From NCBI GenBank assembly GCA_050955065.1, contig JBPBQT010000383.1:1-5565 (forward strand): a stretch of DNA of 5,565 bases, written 5' to 3'. The notes under the pieces were generated by a model, which searched no databases, had not been told where the DNA came from, and saw nothing but the letters and a program-made list of their open reading frames with translations. Positions 1 through 4,440 of the stretch are shown one piece after another. This DNA is from Robbsia sp050955065 (GTDB lineage Bacteria > Pseudomonadota > Gammaproteobacteria > Burkholderiales > Burkholderiaceae). The translations under genes and the position numbers were made by a program. The stretch's first letter is position 1, and every line of letters begins with the position of its first letter.

Positions 1-45
1 TGAAAAAGCGCCACCACGAGCAGCGCGCCGTGGATGCCCCCCCAC

Positions 46-67
46 AAAAAAAGGCCAGGCACCTGGC
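46..67 (-). terminator. Intrinsic terminator after the BrkB-family gene
   Basis: Read on the minus strand, this is a short GC stem (GCCAG / CTGGC, loop GTGC; arms at 63-67 and 54-58). It is followed by one C and a run of seven T (52-46). It begins 23 bases after the stop codon of the gene ending at 91. The stem plus uninterrupted T-tract is the classic Rho-independent form, so the leftward transcription unit probably ends here. The stem is only 5-6 bp but pure GC-rich. Confidence 0.75.
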
Positions 68-90
68 GACAAGACGGTACCCTCCCCTTG

Positions 91-1122
91 CTACGGTTCG
101 AGCACCTTCTTCCCGATGGCATGCTGCGCCTTGCGTACAAGCCGTGGATGGGGCGGCATCGTGCCGCCACGACGGGCACTCGCCGCGGTAAATTCAGCAC
201 CCAGCAGAAATACGGCGGCGGAATAATACAGCCACATCAGCACCACCGCCAGCGATCCGGCTGCACCGAAGGAATTCGCCGTGCCGGCATGCGCCAGGTA
301 AAAACTGAACAGATTCTTCCCGCCGGTAAACAACAGCGCGCTCGTGGTACCGCCCATGAGAGCGGCCCGCCAGGGTATCGGCGCGTCCGGAAGCAGTTTC
401 AACAATGCCGAGAAGGCGCCCAGCAGTATCAGGAAACTGACGAAGCGTTGCGCCAGGTTGGCGAGAATGAAGGACGGATTGTCCGCGCCCAGCAGCCAGG
501 ACCCGAGAATATTGATCACGGCGTCCAGCACCAGCAGCACCACGACCAGAAAACCGGCGCCGATCACCAGTCCGAACGAGATCAGGCGCACGCGGATCAT
601 GCTCAGGATGCTGGCCCGGGCGCCTTCGATCGTGTTGTCCGGCGGACAGATTTCATTGAGCGCGGTGTTCAACGATGAAAACGTCGCCGATGCGCCGATC
701 GCGACCACGATGATTGAAATCACCGTGGTGCCGGTGCCGGTACGTGCGTTCCAGGCACTGCTGATCAAGGTCTGGATGCCGGCGGCCGCCTGTTCCCCGA
801 CCACGCCGCGTATCTGCGCCACCAGCTTGCCCTGTGCGGCATCGGCGCCATAGAAGAAGCTGATGATGGCGATGATCAGCACCAGGGTCGGGGCCAGCGA
901 AAATGCCGAATAAAACGCGATGGATGCCGATAGCGACGCGCAGCGGTCTTCCACCCAGTCGCGCACCGGTTCGAAAACCCACATTCCCCACTTCTTCAGG
1001 TGAGCGAACCATCCCCCGGGGGGCGGCGCTACTTTTCGTGGCGCGGGGTCCTCGGCGCGGATCGTACCGCGTGGCGGAATATCGCGGAGATGTTCGGACA
1101 GGGCGGGTTCCTGATGTTTCAT
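91..1122 (-). CDS. YihY/virulence factor BrkB family inner-membrane protein
   Basis: The 343-residue product has a soluble, charged, Pro-rich N-terminus (about 1-60) and then a hydrophobic core with five clear and probably six membrane segments. These lie roughly at residues 65-92, 131-153, 180-208, 219-244, 252-275 and 288-313. Family-typical stretches are visible: the first helix with AFYSAFSLAP (69-78), the GASATFSSLNTALNEI segment (143-158), and the C-terminal NSFGAAGSLAVVLMWLYYSA with a following GAEF (near 308-311). The length fits the family, whose members are inner-membrane proteins of largely unproven function; the old ribonuclease BN label for this family is considered wrong. The start at 1122 is chosen because the upstream in-frame stop is the TAA of the response regulator gene, only seven codons away. 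No strong ribosome-binding site is visible, so translation may depend on the preceding gene. It is probably co-transcribed with the receiver gene (21-bp gap). The terminator at 46-67 ends the unit. Confidence 0.9.
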   Translation of the reverse strand: MKHQEPALSEHLRDIPPRGTIRAEDPAPRKVAPPPGGWFAHLKKWGMWVFEPVRDWVEDRCASLSASIAFYSAFSLAPTLVLIIAIISFFYGADAAQGKLVAQIRGVVGEQAAAGIQTLISSAWNARTGTGTTVISIIVVAIGASATFSSLNTALNEICPPDNTIEGARASILSMIRVRLISFGLVIGAGFLVVVLLVLDAVINILGSWLLGADNPSFILANLAQRFVSFLILLGAFSALLKLLPDAPIPWRAALMGGTTSALLFTGGKNLFSFYLAHAGTANSFGAAGSLAVVLMWLYYSAAVFLLGAEFTAASARRGGTMPPHPRLVRKAQHAIGKKVLEP

Positions 1123-1143
1123 GCAGACATGCGCCGGATAGGC

Positions 1144-1623
1144 TTAGATAGTCGGTGGCCTGGCAACCGCCATGGGTGATTCGCCTTCGGCCGTTCCGGC
1201 AGAGGCCGACGGATCGTGCCGGATGGTGTCGCACGCGGGGCGGTACGTCCACAGGTGGCACGCCCGAGTGCGCAGAAAGCGCTCCAGGACATCCGGATCG
1301 GACGGCTTGACCAGATGGTGATCGAAGCCGGAACGCATCGCGCGTGCGACATCCTGTGGAGACCCGTATCCCGTCACGGCGACGAGCAACGCGGGCTCCA
1401 GGTGCGCATGTGTTTCCGCCTGCCGGATACAACAGGCGGTTTCATAACCGCTGAACCCCGGCAGTCCGATATCCAGCAACATTGCGTGCGGGTGGAAGCC
1501 GTTGGCGAGTTCCAGCGCCGCATGGCCGTCATACCCCACCCGCACATCGTAGCCCCACAATTCGACGAGCAGCGCCAGCGCGGACGCCGAGTCCTGATGG
1601 TCATCGATCACGATGACCCGCAT
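1144..1623 (-). CDS. Stand-alone receiver-domain response regulator
   Basis: The 159-residue product is a single CheY-like receiver domain (about 1-120) with a ~40-residue polar tail and no output domain. The acidic pair is D7/D8 (VIDDHQDS), the phosphoacceptor is D51 (LLDIGLPG), the switch Thr is T84 (VAVTGYG) and the conserved Lys is K106 (HLVKP). All expected phosphotransfer residues are present, so it should be phosphorylatable. Such single-domain proteins act through protein contacts or as phosphate shuttles or sinks, often with hybrid kinases. The partner cannot be read from the sequence. The start at 1623 is chosen because the receiver fold begins right there (MRVIVIDD). A longer reading from ATG 1794 would add 57 low-conservation residues and would overlap the preceding gene by ATGA. 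The ribosome-binding site at 1623 is weak (GAAAG). It sits in a run of minus-strand genes, 21 bp before the BrkB-family gene. It resembles the receiver of the broken hybrid kinase at 4441-4833 in motif style (DIGLP, AGFD/SGFD, LVKP). Confidence 0.9.
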   Translation of the reverse strand: MRVIVIDDHQDSASALALLVELWGYDVRVGYDGHAALELANGFHPHAMLLDIGLPGFSGYETACCIRQAETHAHLEPALLVAVTGYGSPQDVARAMRSGFDHHLVKPSDPDVLERFLRTRACHLWTYRPACDTIRHDPSASAGTAEGESPMAVARPPTI

Positions 1624-1790
1624 GGCGGCTTTCGCATCGTTGATGACGCTTTCCGTCTGCGGCGACGCCCGGTTACCCGACCGCACGGCCTGCACGTGTG
1701 TCCCGGGTTCCTTTTCCCGAGCCGTTTCCCGACTCGACCCGCACGTGCGCGGCGATGCGAGGGACGCGCTCGGAGCGCAGACGGCAATGC

Positions 1791-2177
1791 TCATGTCCGG
1801 TCCGCTTCGCGGGCCGCGGCGTCCGCAGCCGCCGCTTCGTCGGCCACGTCTTCGGGCAGGGCCGAATCGTCCGCGATGTCGGCGAGGGATTCGACCGAGT
1901 CCGGCAGGATGTCGCCATCGAGCCGGAGATTGCCGTCGCCGTCCGCGGACGCGCGCTCTCCTGTTCCGCCGAGATCGGTATCGCTGCCGAATTCAAGCGG
2001 TCCTTCCCCGAGTGCGTGTCCGTCCAGTGCGTCCTCGATATCCGAGGGATGACGGACCGCGCCCAGGACATCGCTGCCGCTGTCGCTGGAGTCGCTCGGT
2101 CCGAGTTCCGCAATGGAATGCCCGATACCGGTTCCCGGCCGACTTTCGCCCGGGGGGTTCAATGTGCTGCCTGACAT
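1791..2177 (-). CDS. Small highly acidic Ser/Asp/Gly/Ala-rich conserved hypothetical protein
   Basis: The 128-residue product has no Cys and almost no Lys. It is dominated by Asp, Glu, Ser, Gly and Ala, and is therefore probably disordered and strongly acidic. It has no signal peptide and no membrane segment, so it should be cytoplasmic. Notable pieces are HSIAELGPSDSSDSGSD near residues 20-36, a GGTGERASADGDGNL stretch in the middle, and an Ala/Asp/Glu-rich C-terminal tail. From memory, short proteins with this Ser-Asp signature recur in Burkholderiales, sometimes carrying unreliable labels such as chemotaxis protein; no function is established. The start at 2177 is decided by a strong GGAGGA site at 2184-2189, six bases upstream; an ATG 13 codons further out lacks this. 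The stop overlaps the ATG at 1794 by four bases (ATGA), but the receiver-like sequence downstream begins only at 1623. A sigma-E-like promoter precedes it (2207-2235). Confidence 0.8.
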   Translation of the reverse strand: MSGSTLNPPGESRPGTGIGHSIAELGPSDSSDSGSDVLGAVRHPSDIEDALDGHALGEGPLEFGSDTDLGGTGERASADGDGNLRLDGDILPDSVESLADIADDSALPEDVADEAAAADAAAREADRT

Positions 2178-2186
2178 GATAGGTCC

Positions 2187-2197
2187 TCCGTTACGTC
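2187..2197. repeat. 11-bp direct repeat, copy 1 (TCCGTTACGTC)
   Basis: Exact copy of the 11-mer also found at 2388-2398. It overlaps the ribosome-binding site of the acidic protein gene and lies just downstream of that gene's likely transcription start. This could place a regulator or an RNA interaction at the 5' leader, but chance is not excluded. Confidence 0.4.
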
Positions 2198-2206
2198 GTG
2201 AAACAA

Positions 2207-2235
2207 TTCGACGCAAAATTCATACCATTGGTTCC
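2207..2235 (-). promoter_or_regulatory. Candidate ECF/sigma-E-like promoter for the acidic protein gene
   Basis: On the minus strand, GGAACC (2235-2230) is followed after 17 bases by GTCGAA (2212-2207). This resembles the RpoE-type pattern of GGAAC in the minus-35 and GTC plus A-rich bases in the minus-10, with a 15-17 bp spacer. A start about 6-8 bases downstream would give a leader of roughly 20 bases ahead of ATG 2177, with GGAGGA well placed. No good sigma-70 pair is seen in the same interval. The assignment rests on pattern only. Confidence 0.4.
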
Positions 2236-2387
2236 TGGGCGACCCGCCGAGGAACGGGCGATGACGGAGGTCACGTCATTCAGGCCTTCCCGGAGCGCCG
2301 CGCGCCGCCTGCGCGAAATACCGACCGGGAAAGCACGCCCCGCGCCGGAAATCTTTACAAAACCCGCCATGCCGGATGAGAGGGAAG

Positions 2388-2398
2388 TCCGTTACGTC
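2388..2398. repeat. 11-bp direct repeat, copy 2 (TCCGTTACGTC)
   Basis: Second exact copy of the 11-mer at 2187-2197, in the same orientation. It sits immediately before the TACAAT candidate minus-10 (2404-2409) facing the exported protein gene. The two copies thus lie near the expression signals of both divergent genes. Confidence 0.4.
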
Positions 2399-2530
2399 CT
2401 CCTTACAATAGAAGCACGACGAAGGTTTGCGTTCCCTTTCTTTCCCGCTCTTACCACCTGGCCCGCTATTTGCTAACCTTTACGGGTCAGTGAGACATTC
2501 GTGGCAACCACCACAATCGAGGAGAACCAG

Positions 2531-2914
2531 ATGAAAACGAAGCGCATCGTATCGAGTGCCGCAGCCATCGCCCTTATCGCGCTGAGCGTGTCCGGAGCCG
2601 CCATCGCCCAGGGCGCGGGCGGCGGGGGTGGCGGCGGCGCCGCGGGTGCGGAAGGCGGCGCGGTGGGTACCAGCCGTGGCGGCTCGATGGACGACAGCGC
2701 CACCATGGGCACCACTGCCACGCCGGCAAGCACGCCCAAGAAGCATCGTTGGCAGCACAGCAAGTCCAGCGCCAACACCACGATCACCAAGGATCCCAAT
2801 TCGACGCACATGCTGGGTGTTCACCAAGGTGGCGCGGCGATCACGTCGGGCAAGGATTCGTTGAGCGGCGGCGAAAGCGGCGCGAGCGGCGGCGGCAGCA
2901 GCGGCGGCAAGTAA
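2531..2914 (+). CDS. Small exported Gly/Ser/Ala-rich hypothetical protein
   Basis: The 127-residue product starts with a clear Sec signal peptide: MKTKR, a hydrophobic core AAAIALIALSVSGAA, and an AIA cleavage motif predicting cleavage after residue 26. The mature ~100 residues are low-complexity. They comprise a run of glycines (30-36), a Gly/Ala/Ser segment to about 56, a Thr/Lys-rich middle with one Trp (KKHRWQHSKSS, 70-80), a short ordered-looking piece (KDPNSTHMLGVHQGG, 87-101) and a Gly/Ser tail ending in Lys. There is no Cys, hence no lipobox or disulphide. The location is probably periplasmic or secreted, and no function is recognised. The start at 2531 is supported by GAGGAG (2519-2524) six bases upstream and by the signal peptide beginning there; a GTG at 2501 would put ten extra residues ahead of it. 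It is a single-gene unit, transcribed away from the acidic protein gene and closed by the terminator at 2961-2984. Confidence 0.82.
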   Translation: MKTKRIVSSAAAIALIALSVSGAAIAQGAGGGGGGGAAGAEGGAVGTSRGGSMDDSATMGTTATPASTPKKHRWQHSKSSANTTITKDPNSTHMLGVHQGGAAITSGKDSLSGGESGASGGGSSGGK

Positions 2915-2924
2915 ATTCGTGCCG

Positions 2925-2952
2925 GCCTGCCGGACCCATGGGTCCGGCAGGC
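2925..2952. repeat. Perfect 28-bp palindrome after the exported protein gene
   Basis: The arms GCCTGCCGGACCC (2925-2937) and GGGTCCGGCAGGC (2940-2952) are exact reverse complements around a central AT. The sequence lies 11 bases after the stop codon and ends 9 bases before the terminator stem. It has no T-tract of its own, so alone it is not an intrinsic terminator. As RNA it would form a very stable stem, which could protect the transcript 3' end. On the opposite strand it lies downstream of otsA and could slow convergent transcription. Confidence 0.85.
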
Positions 2953-2960
2953 ATGCGAGG

Positions 2961-2984
2961 GGGCGGCGAGAGCCGCCCTTTTTT
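2961..2984 (+). terminator. Intrinsic terminator of the exported protein gene
   Basis: A 7-bp GC stem (GGGCGGC 2961-2967, GCCGCCC 2972-2978) with loop GAGA is followed directly by six T (2979-2984). This is a canonical Rho-independent terminator for rightward transcription. It has no T-tract on the minus strand, so it does not obviously terminate otsA, which converges on it from the right. Confidence 0.9.
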
Positions 2985-3021
2985 CATGGACGCACGCATG
3001 ACCCGAGGCGCCCCGGGTGCG

Positions 3022-4407
3022 TCAGACCGTCGTCTTGCGTTTCACGCGGCGCAGGTCGGCCAGGAACGTGTCGCGCCATACCGACAGGTTGTTGCGGCGC
3101 AACGGCGCCATCATGTCGCGATACCGCGACTGCCGTTCCGGCAACGGCATGGTCAGCGCCCGTTCGAGCGCCTCGGACATCTGCACGACATCGAACGGAT
3201 TGACCACGAGCGCGCCCGGCATCTCGTCGATCGCGCCGGCGAACTGCGACAGCACCAGCACACCTGGATCGTCCGGATCCTGCGCGGAAACGTATTCCTT
3301 GGCCACCAGATTCATGCCGTCGCGCAACGGCGTCACGAAGCCGACCTGGGACGCGCGAAACAGCGCCATCAGCACGTTGCGTTCGTACTTTCGATTGAGG
3401 TACTGGATCGGCGTCCAGTCGAGCTGCGCGAAACGGCCGTTGATGCGTCCCGCCTGGGCTTCCAGCGACTGGCGGATTTTCTGATACGTACTGACGTCGG
3501 ACCGTGTCGGCGGCGCGATCTGCACGAACGACACCCGTTCCTGCATGCCGGGCGACGTCTGCAGCAGCCGCTCGAACGCGGCGAAGCGTTCCCCCAGGCC
3601 TTTGGAGTAGTCGAGCCGATCCACGCTCATGATCAGTGCCCGGCCGCGCATGCTGTCCCGCACCTTGGCGACCAGGCGCCGGTTCGAATAGTCGCGCGCA
3701 GAGGCGGCGATCGCGTCGGGATACACGCCGATCGGATAGGCCGCCACCCGCACGCGGCGCCCGAATGCGCACGCGCGCCCCTGTGCGTCGACCTTGCCGC
3801 CGACATCACGCACGATATAGTCGTTGAAGGACTGCATGTCGGTGTTCGTCTGAAAACCGATCACGTCGTATTGCATCAATGCCTCGATCAGTTCCCGGTG
3901 CGGCGGCACGGTATACAGCACCTCCGGGGCGGGAAACGGAATGTGCAGAAAGAATCCGATCGGATTCTTCACGCCCAGGCGCCGGCATGCCTGAGCGAAC
4001 GGGATCAAATGGTAATCGTGCACCCAGATGATGTCGTCCGGCTTGAGCAGGGCCGACAGTTGCCGGGCGAGCGATTCGTTGACGCGGTTGTATCCGGCGT
4101 ATTCCTGACGGTCGTACCGCAACAGATCGTTGCGGTAATGGAACGCGGGCCACAGGGTCGCGTTCGAAAACCCTCTGTAGTACTGATCATAATCGCGACG
4201 TGTAAGACCGACGGTCGCATAGGCCACCTTGCCATGCAGTTCGATATGCGGCGGCGCAGCTTCCGCGACGATGTCGCCGCTCCAGCCAAACCAGATGCCG
4301 CCGGTTTCCTGTAATGCGTCGAGTACCCCGATGGCAAGCCCCCCCGCTGCCGGGCGGCCCTCCGAGGTGGGCGCGACACGGTTTGAAACCACGATCAATC
4401 GACTCAT
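3022..4407 (-). CDS. otsA: Alpha,alpha-trehalose-phosphate synthase (UDP-forming)
   Basis: The 461-residue product is a complete GT20 glycosyltransferase. It makes trehalose-6-phosphate from UDP-glucose and glucose-6-phosphate in the cytoplasm, the first step of the OtsA-OtsB route to the osmo- and stress-protectant trehalose. Family landmarks are all present: SNR with R10, GG at 22-23, W41 region (WFGWSGD), Y77 and W86, VHDYHL with D131, GFFLHIPFP with H155, RLDYSKG with R264 and K269, and PLRDGMNLVAKEY with D363 and E371. These correspond to the substrate-binding residues known from E. coli OtsA, with a shift of only one or two positions, so the enzyme should be active. The start at 4407 is firm because the codon just before the ATG is an in-frame TGA. 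The ribosome-binding site is weak (GGA). No otsB phosphatase gene is seen in this window. It lies 33 bp downstream of a decayed sensor kinase on the same strand and converges with the exported protein gene. Neither an own promoter nor an intrinsic terminator is evident. Confidence 0.97.
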   Translation of the reverse strand: MSRLIVVSNRVAPTSEGRPAAGGLAIGVLDALQETGGIWFGWSGDIVAEAAPPHIELHGKVAYATVGLTRRDYDQYYRGFSNATLWPAFHYRNDLLRYDRQEYAGYNRVNESLARQLSALLKPDDIIWVHDYHLIPFAQACRRLGVKNPIGFFLHIPFPAPEVLYTVPPHRELIEALMQYDVIGFQTNTDMQSFNDYIVRDVGGKVDAQGRACAFGRRVRVAAYPIGVYPDAIAASARDYSNRRLVAKVRDSMRGRALIMSVDRLDYSKGLGERFAAFERLLQTSPGMQERVSFVQIAPPTRSDVSTYQKIRQSLEAQAGRINGRFAQLDWTPIQYLNRKYERNVLMALFRASQVGFVTPLRDGMNLVAKEYVSAQDPDDPGVLVLSQFAGAIDEMPGALVVNPFDVVQMSEALERALTMPLPERQSRYRDMMAPLRRNNLSVWRDTFLADLRRVKRKTTV

Positions 4408-4440
4408 TCAATCATCCATATCAAGCATGTGATGCGATTT

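Larger units (their letters stand above)
2178..2530. other. Divergent intergenic region between acidic protein and exported protein genes
   Basis: This 353-bp stretch has no credible gene. On the minus side it holds the ribosome-binding site GGAGGA (2184-2189) and a sigma-E-like promoter (2207-2235) for the acidic gene. On the plus side a GAGGAG site (2519-2524) serves the exported protein gene. Upstream of that, TACAAT at 2404-2409 matches a sigma-70 minus-10 in five of six positions, but I find no good minus-35 at 16-18 bp from it, so the rightward promoter is unresolved. The 11-mer TCCGTTACGTC occurs twice, at 2187-2197 and 2388-2398. The stretch is visibly more AT-rich around 2200-2225 and 2350-2480 than the flanking genes, as expected for promoter DNA. 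Confidence 0.6.

Noticed and set aside
1..50. Minus-strand reading FLWGGIHGALLVVALF, resembling the WG..HG segment of membrane O-acyltransferases
   Set aside because: Its LFLW part is produced by the T-run of the terminator at 46-67, there is no good start or ribosome-binding site, and only some 50 bases are available before the window edge.
1216..2052. Plus-strand open frame of 278 codons across the receiver and acidic genes
   Set aside because: Arg/Pro/Ser-rich composition typical of antisense frames in GC-rich DNA; the minus strand carries a clear receiver domain and a well-signalled acidic gene.
2354..2382. TTTACA (2354-2359) as a minus-35 for the exported protein gene
   Set aside because: No acceptable minus-10 lies 16-18 bp downstream, and TACAAT at 2404-2409 is too far away to pair with it.
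2989..3023. Inverted repeat GACGCAC / GTGCGTC at the end of otsA as an otsA terminator
   Set aside because: The arms are only 7 bp with a long loop, one arm overlaps the stop codon, and no T-tract follows on the minus strand.
2749..4314. Plus-strand open frame of 521 codons opposite otsA
   Set aside because: It is the antisense shadow of a high-GC gene: it contains no recognisable domain, overlaps the end of the exported protein gene, and the opposite strand encodes a complete OtsA with all active-site residues.
4408..4440. Promoter or leader for otsA in the 33-bp gap
   Set aside because: No minus-35/minus-10 pair or other regulatory pattern is visible in so short a stretch; a promoter may lie inside the decayed kinase but I cannot point to one.
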